Of a DNA stretch of 64,000 bases, positions 46,680 through 59,665 are shown in pieces; position 1 is the first letter of the stretch, and the number at the start of each line of letters is the position of its first letter. Position numbers and translations under genes: made by a program. The stretch is from assembly GCA_013339765.2 (NCBI GenBank), contig JABSTR010001153.1, positions 124,001 to 188,000 of the forward strand, read 5' to 3'. The DNA is from Haemaphysalis longicornis (lineage: Eukaryota; Arthropoda; Arachnida; Ixodida; Ixodidae). A model generated the notes under the pieces. That model was not told the origin of the DNA and ran no database searches. It was given only the letters and a program-made list of their open reading frames with translations.

Positions 46680-47640
46680 TGTGTATTAAATGAAGTTTTT
46701 TTTTTTATAAACCAGGCAATGTTATTTATTTATTTCAACAAACCGTCAATCCCATTTTCGATTTTTGCAGGTAGGGCAATACAGATATTTGAGGTATAGT
46801 CAAGGACAAATGATATGGGAACACGAAAATATGATCCAGGACGCACAAAATGTAAGAATACGTTTATTTTAAAGGAGAGGTTGTTTTATATTACGGAAAG
46901 TCACTTTTTCAAACTTAGCTACTGTTATAGAGGCTATGCGATAATACGACTTTCACGGAAAGAAACTGCGCTATTCGTGTGTTCGGTTCATATTTTTGTG
47001 TTCGCATTTGATTTGTTCATGACTGTGCATAAAAAAAACAAGCGTGGTTTTCGTTCACACCAAAACACGGAACTGAAAATGTGAATCAGTCTTTCTACAC
47101 GAAAAGCATCCGTTAGACAAAATCAAACATAACATAAGATGTGTCAAAGTTCCAGCAAACTCATAAAAACAGAGGAACATGAACCATTAACAAATTCAAT
47201 GAAAAAACATGAACAAAAATTTGCGATTATATTGAGCAGTACTCGAAAAATAAACAAAGGGGAGATATTTGTATCGAAACATTCTATGCACGAGAATTAC
47301 TTACTAACAATACGCCTCAGACACGAGCGAGAGAGAAAAAGAAAGCATACAGAAGCATTGCTTATTCCACTTGATCGGATATTAGATTCACTACGTTCAT
47401 TCAACGGGGAGTAGTCTTGGTTGAACTAGTCTTGGTTAAATTATGTCATGTGCTTTTGAAACGAGTATTAATAAAATTGTAAAGAATATTATTTTGTTTC
47501 TGCTGCTTCGTTCCGGCTGCGCATTAAATGGTGGAATCGGTTGTAGGCATCGTGTTTCTGATGCAGAGGAAATGCAAAAACGTCCCTGTCCACGATCATT
47601 GAGATATCATAAAAAGAAAGACAAAAGCGCTCCAAATTGT
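46680..47640. other. AT-rich segment, unassigned
   Basis: Clearly more A/T-rich than its surroundings, with three plus-strand frames of 71-91 codons (46815, 47139, 47443). They encode Lys/Asn/Ile-rich sequence without recognisable domains. Could be a young insertion or simply an AT-rich isochore patch. Confidence 0.4.
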
Positions 47641-48071
47641 TCCGCACACATCCTCTAGGCCACGCTGCGAGGCTGACGTGTCAGCTCGCCGACACCGAAA
47701 CTGAAGCGCCAGCCAAATAATTCGGGGTAGCACGAGGCCCCTAGCGGCGTGTCCGCGCATCTTCACGAATCTGACACGAATCTGACGAATCTGACACGAA
47801 TCGCATCTGACACGAATCAGCGCATCTCCCCCGACACGAATCCGCACTTTCGATGGCTTTAGCTGACTTAAAAGATCCACTTTACTTTTCCACTTGCGTG
47901 CTGCGCTATCCATCTCCCACTACCCTCGTTCCATCCGAAAAAGTACGACCGTCCTTTTGTTCTTTGGAGATGCAGAATCTCAAGAAGCATGTGGTTAAAT
48001 AAGTTAAACCACACCGGTCACTTCAGAGTGAGAGTGGAGGGTCGGACGATCGACTGACGAGCTCACTCGCA
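47641..48071. other. ACGAATCTGAC minisatellite and unassigned sequence
   Basis: 47764-47845 holds five or six imperfect copies of (GAC)ACGAATC(TG/GC). The remainder has no recognised feature. Confidence 0.6.
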
Positions 48072-48075
48072 CGTC

Positions 48076-48151
<76 letters not shown>

Positions 48152-48392
48152 GGGGTTTAAATGTGCCGAAGTTACACATAGGCTACGAGGGGCGCCGTGG
48201 TGGAGGGCTCCGGATTAATTTTGACCACCTGGGAATCTTTCAAGTGCGCCGAAATCTCCTGCACACGGGGTGTGTTCTAGCTTTTCGCCTCCATCTGAAA
48301 AGCAGCCGCCGCGGCCGGGAATCGAACCCGCAACGTCCTTGGGTTAAGCAGCACAACGCCTTAGACACTGCGCCACCGCGGCGGTTCACTCG
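48072..48392 (-). mobile_element. full-length tRNA-derived SINE with (TCAA)n tail
   Basis: On the minus strand: head GCGGTGGCGCAGTGTCTAAG (A box), B box GCGGGTTCGATTCCCGG, then a body with GAGGCGAAAAGC, CCAGGTGGTCAAAATTAATC and CCGGAGCCCTCCACCAC. It ends in TTTAAACCCCA followed by a (TCAA)n tail (48078-48150 on the plus strand as ATTG). This layout matches a very abundant ixodid tick SINE I know from memory. It is the best single pointer to the source organism. Confidence 0.85.
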
Positions 48393-49014
48393 CACGTCTT
48401 CCAGTAAATGTCATGTTGACAAATACAAACACCTCGATAGTGATTTGCATCACCGTATTTATTTATTACGCAAAGCTTTGCAGAGAACTCAAAGCGAGAA
48501 CTGATGATGCGATAACTATCCGATAACTCCCTGGTACAATCTACCCGATACCATATATCCTCAAGCCGTGACCGATAGCTTTTCCACTACAAATTAATCA
48601 CCCATATTTCGTGGTACGATGCCTGTAAATTTGTTTTGTACTTTGATGATGTTGTATCGTTTATACTTTTTTTCACTGTATTCTCTTTGTACCGCAATTT
48701 TGTATTGCCGTTATGTCACTTATACTAGTTGTACCCTTGTAATTGATTTTTTCTTGTTTGTGTGTGTTTATTTTTCATTTTTGTTTCTTCGAAGCCGTGC
48801 CATACAAGTCTGTGCGCCCCTCCCTCCCCCTTTATGTATGCCTTCCGGCCTTAAGGTCAAAATAAATGAGGCATGAAATGAAATGGAAGATTAAGAATAA
48901 ATTTGGTCAGGGTAAAAGCTGAGGAAGCTCAAGAATGAAACAAAGAAAGGAAAACGCGTCCTGACACTCCGAGTACAGATGGTTAATCAGCGAAGAGGTG
49001 ACGAGCAGCCGTTT
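48393..49014. other. no gene recognised
   Basis: T-rich plus strand from 48600 to 48880 ending GGTCAAAATAAATGAGGCATGAAATG, which looks like the 3' UTR and tail of a LINE; no coding motif remains. Confidence 0.35.
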
Positions 49015-49700
49015 TTAAAGACGATAGTCTTTCTTGGGCTAATTAAACGCAGAAATTTTGGTCTGTCTGCCTGTCTGTCTGTGACTCGATTCAGGCAACC
49101 GGCCAAAGTGAAGCTATAGCTGCGCAATAGTCTTATATACTCACAGCGAAATCTAAACGTCTAATTCCGGTGTCAATGTTCATATTCGTCAACATTGTTG
49201 AACAAGAACAAGACATTACGCAAATATAAGGCAGAAAATCAATACGTGATAGGTGTGTGCCATCTTCCTTTATTGAAAAATTCATGGATGCTTGGTTTTT
49301 GCGATAGCAAATGAAATACTATACATCAACGGCAGAAAGCGTCGCCTGCTGATGCCCGCGCCACCTCCTGGCGGCATTTAAGAAATTAAACGGCAACAGC
49401 AACGAAAAGTTCCACTAGATGGGACCCACGTTCCAGCTTTGAACGCTCATGGAGTAGAGCAACGTAGTTCTATACGCGTTGTAGTAGGGTGCCTCCATTC
49501 ACGCGCGTCTCCGCGATATGGGCAGCGCTGGCATCGAGACACCCGCCTTGGAGCAGTGGAACGCGGTAAATTTAAATTAAAACTCCAGTGTGTTATCTTG
49601 GGAGGAACGAGACGGGAAAGGAACAGCATGAGAGGTGAGCGGGAAAGAGAAGGGAGGCATTTACTTGGCAGGGGCGCCGGTCGACTATCGTCTTTCGTCG
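49015..49700 (-). mobile_element. TIR element AAAGACGATAGTC, copy 2
   Basis: Opposite orientation to the copy at 24547-25223 and similar along its whole length. Ends: TTAAAGACGATAGTCTTTC at 49016 and CGACTATCGTCTTTCGTCG at 49681. The (CAGA)n stretch appears as CTGTCTGCCTGTCTGTCTG at 49063. Confidence 0.65.
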
Positions 49701-51091
49701 ACATTTGCAACGAAAGGAGCAGATACGCGCCCATTTTTTTTTTTGTTCGCTTCATCCGATGCCGCGCTTCCACTATCCGGTGTCGGTAGAAGCAAGAGCG
49801 CCGTAGCCCCGTCATCTACAAGCTCAGCCAGACTCTCTGCCCTTATTTCGAACTCCTCTTTAAAGTGAATTTTTCGCGCACGCGCACGAGGTTGCGCCAG
49901 AGGAACGTTACGCGCGTACGGGACCGCTGGATTTTCCTTTCACGTAGCCATACAAAGCCTCCCTCTAAAAGGTTGACAGCCCACCGTGCGATGCTCCGCG
50001 CATTCAATAGAGGCCGGCGGCACCGATGGTGTCCTCCGGTCAAACCCGGCGTTTAGCTGCCATTGCCCTAACGACAACTCCGCGACCTCGCGTCGGGCCA
50101 ACGCTGGACTGCCGGCTATAAATAAATCGCTTTCCCGCCAAGACTTCCCTTTCAACCCGTTACGCAAGGTTTGCGAGCATTCGGAACCGTCCGGCGGGCG
50201 TTCGTTCCGTTTATACGTTCGCCCGCGGGATTAGAGGATGCGGCAGCGGCGGAGAGGAAGATGCGAGCGCTCCCTGCGTTTTTAACGACCGCGGAGGATG
50301 GAAGCAGACGACAAGGACGTTTCGCCATTACTCTTTCAGGATAACGCCGAGACGAAAAGTCGCCTCCTCCTCTTTCGCCTCTATGCACCGGTCCCGTGTC
50401 GCAATAGCGCCGACGGATATCTCAACTGTACGCGGGCCCCTTTTCAGCGAAGGTTGCCAGACGGCGATCGATGAAGAAGAAGGAGCCGTTTGCCGCTCGA
50501 AGCTAGCTGGCGGCGACTTATAACTTGACTTTTCTTTCGCCCGCGTCTTCTTACGGTGCCGCCAGACGGGGGCAGCGCAAGAATAAGGTTCACCGCCTTC
50601 GACGTTCCAGTCACCCCCCTTTCCCTTCTCCGATTTTTTTTTGTTCCTCAGGCGGTGTTGGGAACTTTGGGCACGCAATTTTCTTTTCACGCGCCGAATT
50701 AGGGAAGCCAGAAACGGTGGCGTGTCGGAAAACGGTTAGGAAATCCCCGCAAGATGAGAGAGAGAGAGAGAGGGAAACGCTGCGTTCCAGCGTCGTCGGC
50801 GAGGCAACAAAGCGTGGCTCGCTCCTTTTTGCCCATTGTGCGCGGGAAAAGAGGCCGCGAAAACACGTTGCGTCGCGGCCGATTTACGCGCCGATAAAAG
50901 GCGTCCCCTTTATGTAAGGGAACCGCGAACTCAAAATACAAGTTTGGTTCATTAAGAAGACTGATGTGCCACGACAACAACGACACAACTTTCATCGGAA
51001 ACGTCAAACAAATAATGTAGGCATTATGCGACTCCTCGATTATCAGTCCCGGTTTGTCCGCGGACTGCCCGAGACGCGATCCGGCGCTCGT
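49701..51091. other. CpG-rich region upstream of the exchanger exons
   Basis: GC- and CpG-rich, with a GA run at 50757-50771. A promoter or first exon of the exchanger gene could be here, but I found no ATG-signal-peptide frame followed by a donor of the required phase. The long minus-strand frame 51592-50699 overlaps a repeat and is rejected as a gene. Confidence 0.35.
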
Positions 51092-51699
51092 TCTGTAGCG
51101 TAAGCTACACTGGCCGAGGTTGAGCAGTTTCGCGTGGACCTCGAAGGGCCGTGCTGCGCAAGCACGAGGAGCGTTGGACTGTATTGAATTAAATTGGATT
51201 GTATTGTATTGGATTGAAAATCCAATGCAATACAATCCGATAGAGTGTGTAGAGAATTGGGTCTGCAGAATTGGGTCTGTATTGGGTCTGCAGAGTCTGC
51301 AGAATTGGGTCTGCAGAGAATTGGGTCTGTAGAGAGAGAATAGGGTGTGTAGAGAATTGGGTCTGCACATTCGCCGGTCAGCGCATTCCAGAGGAGTGAC
51401 GTCATAGCCACGGCAGACGCACTGGAGCCGGTGCGTGCCCAGCTGTGCGCCTCCGCTGCGCAGTAGCCAAGTCTGTCGTTGCGCCGGAGCCGCTTGATAG
51501 CCGGTTCCCGCGGCTTCTGGAAAGCTGTGCTGCGCATGCGCGAGGAGCAGTGATTGGACTGGATTGGAAATCGTTTTAGCAGCAGTAAGCATGATAATCA
51601 GCTAATCCTAGACAACCAGGAAACTTAAGAATAACCAGCTGAACCTTAGCTCACGCTACGTGTATCCTGGCATCGCCGAGCTAAGCCACTGCTAATTTT
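51092..51699 (+). repeat. dispersed repeat, copy 2 (TGTAGCGTAAGCTAC family)
   Basis: Same ends and order as 8148-8668. It is longer because AGAATTGGGTCTG(C/T)AG is present about six times at 51255-51370 against once in copy 1. A GGATTGTATTGTATTGG/CCAATGCAATACAATCC hairpin lies at 51193-51240. Confidence 0.7.
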
Positions 51700-51764
51700 T
51701 TTCCATGTAATCCTATGGGGCTTCCGGTTCGAGGGCAGCGGACCTCCCAGGACTGGTTAGTCCA

Positions 51765-52171
51765 GGAGGCCCAATGAAAACAGACGAAGCAGTGGCGACT
51801 TCCGCAGCCACTTTCCGGAGACATTTTTGTGACGTCACAAAAGCTTGTTTGTGCGACTGGCGGCCATTTGAGCCAACGCCAAGAAACATGACTGGGTGAT
51901 TGCAGTGCGGTCTCTTAATCCGTTTATCGTCACTCGAATGCTAACGCGCAGCTAACGCACGGCAACTACGTTTTTAGTGCTGACCCATATTACGTCACTC
52001 TCGCCCATATGACGTCGTTCGGCGCGAAATTTGAAAGATTTTGAACATTTATTGCGTTATTTCGACTAAAAAACGTCTTTGGTGGCTGGAATGGAGTTGG
52101 GTGGGTTACCAAAGTGTTTTTTTTTTTTTTTCAAACTAAACAAAGTTGTTTTGTCTTGATAGCACCTTTGA
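51765..52171 (+). mobile_element. TTAA-family element, diverged copy
   Basis: The left end AGGAGGCCCAATGAAAACAG and right end AAAGTTGTTTTGTCTTGAT-AGCACCTTTGA match the ends of 61399-62263 with decay. The middle shares TGACGTC and ACTGGGTGATT blocks with 60091-60619. It ends only 62 bp before the acceptor of the exchanger exon. Confidence 0.5.
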
Positions 52172-52233
52172 GCGCACCCGGAGTTCTTTAAATCTAACTT
52201 TACTCCCCCTCGTTTTCTTTTCTTTCGTCGCAG

Positions 52234-53163
52234 TGACGCCCGAGAGCTACACGAGCAGCTATCTAGCGGGCCGACGCCTGCTCGGGGTCGTCGCGGAAGC
52301 GGAAGACCTCCCTCAACCGGAACCGGAAGTCGACCCCGGGCCTCCGAGGTACGCGCGTCTCAGGCGAGCAGCACCGCCCGACAACGGCCAGGAGAGCGAC
52401 CCCGACGGCTCGGCCAAGCCGACGGGAGGGGACAAAGGGAAGACTAAGGGGAAGCCGGGAGAGGCCGAACCCGACAAGGCTGGCGACAGAAAAAAGCCGA
52501 CCAACGGTGAGGGCAACGGTAAACCAGGCCAGGTAGACTCGGCCGACGACGCGGCCGACAAAGACCGCAAACCGGAACCCGAGGGAGCCTCGGGGAAAGA
52601 GGCGGGAGGCGGCGAAAACCCCGAGAAGGAGCCTCCCGAAGAGGGAAGACAACCAGTGAAGCCTGACGAGAGCCCGGAAGAGTCTCCTCCTAAGGTCGCC
52701 TCCACGGACGACGAGGAAAAACCGAAGGAAAAACCGAAGCAAGGACAAGCCGAACCCGAAGAACAACCGAAAAAAGCCGAAACCAAACCGGAGGATACCG
52801 AAGCCAAGCCGGAGGAGGAGGAGGGGGAAGAGAAGAAACCGGCCGTAAACTCAGAGGCGAAGAAACCTGGAGGCGAGCCAGATGGCGCGAAGAAGCCGGG
52901 CAAAGAAACAAACCCCGAGTCTAAACCCAAAGAACGGGGCGAGGAGGAGACGGCCGAGCCGAAAGCGGGAAAAAAGCCGGGCGAGACGACGGAGGGGAAA
53001 GAAGCAAAGAACGACGATGGGGAAAATACCGAACCGGGGCCGAACGTGGAAGTGGCGCCAAAGAACGGGTCCAGCGGCAACGCTACAAAGACTGCTCCGG
53101 GCAAGGGGAAGAAAGGGAACGAAACGGCGAGCGAGGGCGAAGCCATCGAATGCATTAGGCCCG
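52234..53163 (+). CDS. K+-dependent Na+/Ca2+ exchanger, disordered extracellular exon
   Basis: Internal exon of 930 nt bounded by a pyrimidine tract with AG (ending 52233) and a donor G|GTGAGTG (after 53163). It carries 309 full codons plus two partial ones. The first 45 residues are mixed (TPESYTSSYLAGRRLLG...). The rest is a low-complexity run of Lys, Glu, Pro, Gly and Asp with KPEE/EEKPK-like motifs, predicted to be disordered. It ends EAIECIRP. The final codon is split after its first base (phase 1), and the exon at 58591 supplies the other two bases, giving CIRP-A-YHEFP, the cysteine-Pro-Ala...EFP spacing found just before the first core helix in SLC24 exchangers. It would form the extracellular N-terminal loop. 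Such a long loop is known in rod NCKX1 but is unusual for the NCKX3/4/5-like type suggested by the next exon. The initiator exon was not found. Confidence 0.7.
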
Positions 53164-53996
53164 GTGAGTGCAGAACAGTCGCCGCTCGCTTTCTTTTGAA
53201 CGGGCCTAAGTAGCCGTGCGGGACGGATCGTTGCCTGTAGTGGGTTCGTTTTAAAGTCGTTACCGCCGCACGAGGCTAGGCGATCCGGTTGCTTAAAGTG
53301 CAAGTAGAAATGGAGCGGCGCATGAAGCTGGCCTCACTTGCGCTTTGCCACGGTCGCCCGCCGTCTTAGCTGTCCAGCGCACTTACCGTCTCCTCCTGCC
53401 TTGGCGTAAGGTAATTTACTCACAACTTAGTACTCGAGACTCGTTTGAACGGCTTCTACTGTACATTTTTCGAGATATGCCACGCTCAGGTCGAGTTTGC
53501 AACTCCTGCAAGGCGTGTGGTCGACTGTATGAGTGATAGATGTGTTCTGGAGACTGTATACGAGAGTTACGGGGCGCACGTGGGATAGGTATAACCGAAT
53601 AGGCCCGTGATTTTTTCTTTGGGACAAAAAGTGGTGGCAATAAAGAAATCGATCTGGCCGAGATCGCTTTTGATTCCGGACGGGAACAAGCAAATATCTA
53701 CATATCAGAGCTTACGAGAGAAACTTGGTGCGGGATAAAAAAAAGAGAAAACTCATGCGAACACAAAGTATGCGGCTTGAGTTGACGGTGGAGGGAGTTA
53801 AGGGGTGAAAGCGTGTGGACGACGACAGTCGCCCCTTCTACGCCCATCTTGAGGCCCCGCGCGCGCTGTGCACGATGTTAGAAAGCGCACGTTGTGTGAG
53901 CTGCGAACCGCGTACCGTACTGCAACGACGCGAAACTCACAGAGTGACCGGCGACGAACGCGGGTACAGCAAGCGCTAAGCGTTCGGTTGCCGTAA

Positions 53997-54428
53997 AAAA
54001 TTACACCATCTTCCCGTAGGGGAACCCTGAGTAGTATGCAAAGCAGCCATGGGGTCGACTGAAGTTCCCATTAGTTTGCAGTTCGTCGTTTCCGTTGACG
54101 TTCAGCTTCGCGTGCCTTCGTTGTATCAGTAGCTTCTTGACGTAGTTTGAATGGGTGAAGGACATAAGGCGCGTTCGTAGCACATGCTCCCGTCTCGGTT
54201 TGTAGCGCAGTGGGAAGAGCGCCACGTACCTCCCGTTGCGGCCAGAGAGTCGTGGGATCGAAACCGGGCGCCGCCTAACTAGTTCTTTTTATAGTGGACT
54301 GCGCTGACGTCAGGCCAAGCGCTGACGGGGCTGAAGAGACGCGCATGCGCAGTAGAGTGTGGACGGCGGACAACGACAACGAGGGAAGGAGGGGCACAGC
54401 CCCGAGCATGAGATGCTTCGCATCTAAA
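53997..54428 (+). mobile_element. composite SINE with 200-bp leader, copy 2 (intronic)
   Basis: Same unit as 17653-18080: leader TTACACCATCTTCCCGTAG..., A box TAGCGCAGTGGGAAGAGC, B box GTCGTGGGATCGAAACC, TTCTTTTTATAG, body with CATGCGCAGTAGAGTG, and an end at AGATGCTTCGCATCTAAAA. The last part forms a 6-bp hairpin with a 3-nt loop. Located in the exchanger intron, same orientation as the gene. Confidence 0.75.
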
Positions 54429-54556
54429 AGAGAAGCGTGAAAAGAGGAAACAGTGATCGTCAGCGCGGGAGATCGCGAGTCTGTCGTCACCTAACGCGAC
54501 AGTGCTCGGTCTTTGCCGAAACGACCGAAGATTGCGCTTTCTCCCTGACTGACTGA

Positions 54557-54960
54557 AAAACATTTATTTACAGAAGTTTTTTACAGGGCGGGTAGGGAGC
54601 GGTCCTTAAGGGGCCGCCCCGTACAAACACTAGGTGGGCTGGGAGCACAATGGCGTCGGCCGCGGCCCGGGCCCGCCTGGCAGGGCCCGTTGGGCCGTCA
54701 GGTCAGAGCAGCCGAGCAGGGCTGCCTCCCAGTTCTCCCGGGAAGGGTAGGGTAGATGGGGTAGGTTTGGGGCTCTTTGGCACGCCCACACCATGCGGAA
54801 AATGCCAGAGGAATGTTCCTCACATTGCGGGCACTTCCTTATGCAAGCGGGGTCACACAGTTTTATCAATGCGGTCATTCCGTCTATCCCAAGCCCTGTA
54901 GGGGCCCCACGAAGACGAAGGAGCGCATCCTCCTTCGCCTTTATGCCAAAACTCCTTTCT
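54557..54960 (-). pseudogene. LINE 3' end with CPQCEEHSSGIFRMVWAC segment
   Basis: The minus-strand frame 54878-54630 reads IRKCPQCEEH, then FRMVWACQRAPNLP and WEAALLGCSDL, an ORF2 C-terminus of the same general type as 39818-40205. Here the His of the knuckle is replaced by Arg. It ends in GTAAATAAATG and a (TCAG)n tail (54548-54560). 5'-truncated, in the exchanger intron, antisense to the gene. Confidence 0.7.
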
Positions 54961-55309
54961 GCCCGGAAATCTTAAAACACTTCGCTTTCTCCCTGCGTGG
55001 CGATCGGAGCTTAACAAAGCGAACTGCTGTGGACCCAGTTGGTAAATAATTGCGAGGATTGAAACCCGACTGATACGGAACAAATAACGGCCACGCAGGG
55101 GCAACACGACAGTACTGCGCGTGCTCCTGTCTGTCCCCTCTCCACGTCCGCGCTTCGCCACCTGTTGTTCATTCCGTTTCCGACTCTTGTCCTAGGCCTC
55201 CCTCCCGTTCCCCAATGCAAATTATTACACCGCGCCCCCTCCCCCACTCCCTCTTACACACACTAACACGTACGCGCACGCACTCGTGCGTAGCTTTGAT
55301 CCCACGTCA

Positions 55310-56245
55310 TGCTAAACTCAGCCCGACAGCGACCAACCTAGCCCAATACCCGGACCGACCAAACGCGTACGTCGCAGTTGTAATAGCCGCCGTCTCTGGT
55401 GACGTATACACTGCGAGCAGCATGAAAGCCAGAAGCGCACACCACGCCGAAGAAATGGCCATTGCACTTGCAATCACCAATCCAAAATGCACCACTGTGC
55501 TTAGTGACTCGAAGACGGCGATCATGCATTACGCTACAAACTGTGTCTCCCCCAGTGTTGTGAGGGTGTGCGGGGCCCTACCCCCCAGAACGACACCAGT
55601 GACTTTAAGATGGTTTCCGGCACACGTGGGTCCACTGGACTCACGCGATGGACACGGCAACCGCAATGAGGAGGCGGACCGGGCAGCGCACGCGCTCACC
55701 AGCCGCGGCGCCCCTGAGAGTCCAAGCCCCCGATTTGCGACGCAAGTGCCCGAAGAAACGGAGCCACTCACTGCATATAGAGACATTCTCGAGTGGTACC
55801 GAATCAATCGCCGAACTTTCCCACCACCACACCCTAACCTAACTAGACAAGAAGCAGTGGATTTATAGACAATTATAGACTTGTTCATTATGACTCCAGT
55901 GGTAGCCAAACACATCTGCACAGAGGTGTATGTTAGTGATATGTGTAACACTATGCAACAGAGAGAGAGCCACCATGGCCCATATCCTATGGGATTGTGA
56001 AAATCACCCGCAGGAAGCCAGAAACACTACAATTCCGCCAAGATTCATGGAAGCCATGAAGAATGGAAACTACGAAGACCAACTCCAGGCTGTCCAGCTG
56101 GCAATGGCTGGCCTCGAACGCCAACGGCCTGCAGGCGCCGCCTCCACGGAAGTTGTGTGAGCAGGCCTGGCAGGGGCTCAGCTATTGCGACGTACTAGCC
56201 GCGTCTTCACAGCAGGCTCTAATAAAGGTTGTTTCTCTCTCTCTC
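55310..56245 (+). pseudogene. LINE 3' half with RNase H
   Basis: The plus-strand frame to 55868 is an RNase H domain: RPNAYVAVVIA, HHAEEMAIALAI (catalytic Glu), VLSDSKTAIMHYA (catalytic Asp), RWFPAHVGP and NEEADRAAHALTSRG. After a stop and frameshift, the next frame (55930-56157) has MAHILWDC, the end of the terminal knuckle. The element closes with CTAATAAAGGTTGTTTCTCTCTCTCTC at 56219-56245. RT and endonuclease are absent. Located in the exchanger intron, sense orientation. Confidence 0.8.
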
Positions 56246-57427
56246 AACCTCCGCCCTTCGATTTCCCGGCGTTCTGTTTGCCCGCTCGACATAGCTGCCG
56301 TGCAGTGAAGGCGCTGACGATCACCATTTCCGCTTCGAAGGACACGTGGAGCTCCGACAGTTCTTGTTCGCACGTCACGAAAAGCACACGAAACACTATC
56401 CATATAAGCTTCGCCTGAAACAACGTACACAAAACAGCCGGCCACACTTTTTCCGACGCCGGCCAGGCACAGCGAATTTCACACTCGAGCAAATCGCGTC
56501 TACAGCAGTAGCCGGCAACCTGCAGGAATTACTTGATCTGCGAGGAACCCTCCCGATTCGAAAGTCAACGGTTCCGTCTTCCCTTGGTTGATTACTTGGT
56601 TAATTGTCCAGACAGCTGGTGGGTTTTGGTAGGGCTCCAAAATAGATAAAACAATGCGTTGCCGCCGTTCTCCCTGCTCCTTAATGGGAGCGAACGAACA
56701 TCCACACGCACGAAATTCTCTCTTATTTACTGCTCATGTCTGCCCGCGCGGGTTTTCGCCTCGTTCCTATTTCTTTCTTTCGGGTGATGGCAATAGAAGA
56801 GGTAGCGGTATAAAAAAAAATATCCATAGCGCGCGGAAACAGCGTTGTTCCCGACCGGTTTTTGCTACTGGTTAGTTGTATGCCTTTGCATTTAAAAAAA
56901 AAAAATTTCTAACAATAAACTTTCGCGTTGCCTTATCTGTCGCGTTCTTCCAACACAACAGCAGCCACTTTTTGTTCCGCATGCAGGTATTCGAAGTTTT
57001 ATTGTCTGCAACGCGGCGCTTAAGCCCCTATTGTAGGGCGCTTACACAGTAGTAGTGCTAGCATTCCAGCCACGAGGCACCCGTGCCTTATGCAACAACA
57101 AAAAGTGCACGCTTCGCCCTAAACGCGCGACAGGAAAACACTCAATGACACTTCGAGTTAAGAGGCGTTGACTAGAGCGGTGCTGGTAGCTTCACTTCGA
57201 CCAACCTCGCCCGTTCGAAAGCAGTCAGCAAAACTGCCACCTTTTAACCAAAAACCAGCCGCCGGCGGGCCTCCGGTTCCCTCAACAACTCTCGAGTTCA
57301 GTTCTGTGTTGTATTTGTTGTCGTTGACAGAAAGCCTCTTTCTTCTATACAGCTGCTGCTCTTTTATCCCCAAACTTCCGCTCGGCGGCGGAGTCGACAC
57401 TCCTGCAAAGGCCCTGTTTCGGCGAGA
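56246..57427. other. no gene recognised
   Basis: Intronic. Short chance frames on both strands; A-run at 56894-56905. No motif. Confidence 0.4.
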
Positions 57428-58590
<1,163 letters not shown>

Positions 58591-58742
58591 CGTACCACGA
58601 GTTCCCCCCGGACCTGTTCTCGCACGACGCCCGCGCCAAGGGCGGCGTCGTGGTGCACATCCTGGTGGTGCTGTACATGTTCTACGCCCTGGCCGTCGTC
58701 TGCGACGACTACTTCATCGCCTCCCTCGAGGAGTGCTGCGCC
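58591..58742 (+). CDS. K+-dependent Na+/Ca2+ exchanger (NCKX/SLC24), first core helix exon
   Basis: 152-nt exon (2 + 50 codons) between CCGTGCGCAG and GTGAGTAC, entered in phase 1 and left in phase 0. It encodes YHEFPPDLFSHDARAKGG, a hydrophobic helix of about 22 residues with YMFYALAVV, then CDDYFIASLEECCA. EFPxDLF, the YMF-ALA-VCD(D/E)YF block and SLE are the family signature directly ahead of the alpha-1 repeat. CDDYF rather than CDEFF points to the NCKX3/4/5 (and insect zydeco-like) branch. The protein exports Ca2+ in exchange for Na+ with K+ cotransport across a membrane. The next exon (ion-binding alpha-1) was not found in the remaining 5 kb. A foldback element begins 30 bp past the donor. 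Confidence 0.9.
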
Positions 58743-58772
58743 GTGAGTACACGTGCACACGATATGTACATA

Positions 58773-59665
58773 CAGGGTAGTGCGACGATAATTGGAACAC
58801 TTCAAAAAATTTTCCTGAGCGAACCGCCGCTCTGTTCGCACTCAAACTCACACGAAGGTCGCATGTTGTGGTTTATTTTGTTTGACACCGGCAACAACGA
58901 CGGTACTTACCTGTTTACTCTTAAAATAAATAAAAACGATTTTCGCCAATGGGAAAATGGCGGCCGATCTGGACGTGCGAGCCAGCGCAAGTTGATGTTG
59001 GAACGGCGGCGCCACCTGGGGTATGCAGAGCGAAACGCACGTTTGGGATTCACGGTAGGAAGGAGCAAAATGGTGCAGCAGACGATCAGAAAATGTGGAA
59101 CCACCGGGTTTTCTGATCGTCTGCTAGCTCATTCCTAGGTGCATTTTCTGATCGTCTGCTGCACCATTTTGCTGCTTCCTACCGTGGACGGTGGATCCCA
59201 AACATGCGTTTCTCTCTGCATACCCAAAGTGGCGCCGTCGTTCCAACATCAACTAGGACAGTTACCACCAGTAACAGAAAAAAAAGTATATCGTGCCTAA
59301 TAAGCTTTTTGTGCATACCCTAAGCAGCGCTAGTATTAAACCAAGAGTATGAAACATAGGTATATTAGTCCTTTTTGGCAAGATGACATGTTATCACCCC
59401 GCTACAAAAGGGAAACCAATAGCAATCATCATCATCAACAACAACTTGCGCTGGCTCACACGTCCAAATCAGCCGCCATTTCCCCATAAGCGAAAATAGT
59501 TTTTATTTGTTTTCAGAATAAACAGGTGAGTACCGTTCTTGTTCCCGGTGCCAAACAAAAATATACCGCAAAATGTGACCTTCGTGCGAAGTTTGAGCGC
59601 GAACAGAGCGGCGGTTCGCTCAGGAAAAATTTTTGAAGTGTTCCAATTATCGTCGCAACACCCTG
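58773..59665. mobile_element. foldback element with CAGGGT ends
   Basis: The left arm starts CAGGGTAGTGCGACGATAAT at 58773. The right arm, reverse-complemented from 59665, starts CAGGGTGTTGCGACGATAAT. Arms of about 320 bp pair through GGAACACTTCAAAAA, GAGCGAACCGCCGCTCTGTT, CGCCATTTTCCC and GTTGATGTTGGAACG up to a centre near 59110-59130 (GATCAGAAAAT/ATTTTCTGATC). About 200 bp (59255-59450) interrupt the right arm and end in an AACAACAAC stretch. No transposase. Confidence 0.75.

Noticed and set aside
50699..51592. 297-codon minus-strand open frame
   Set aside because: It spans a dispersed repeat (51092-51699) and the GA run at 50757. Its middle is translated minisatellite (CRPNSLHT-type repeats) and the same frame is broken in the copy at 8148-8668.
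52313..53155. 280-codon minus-strand open frame
   Set aside because: Antisense shadow of the K/E/P-rich exchanger exon; its Ser/Phe/Gly-rich content is the mirror of that biased codon use.
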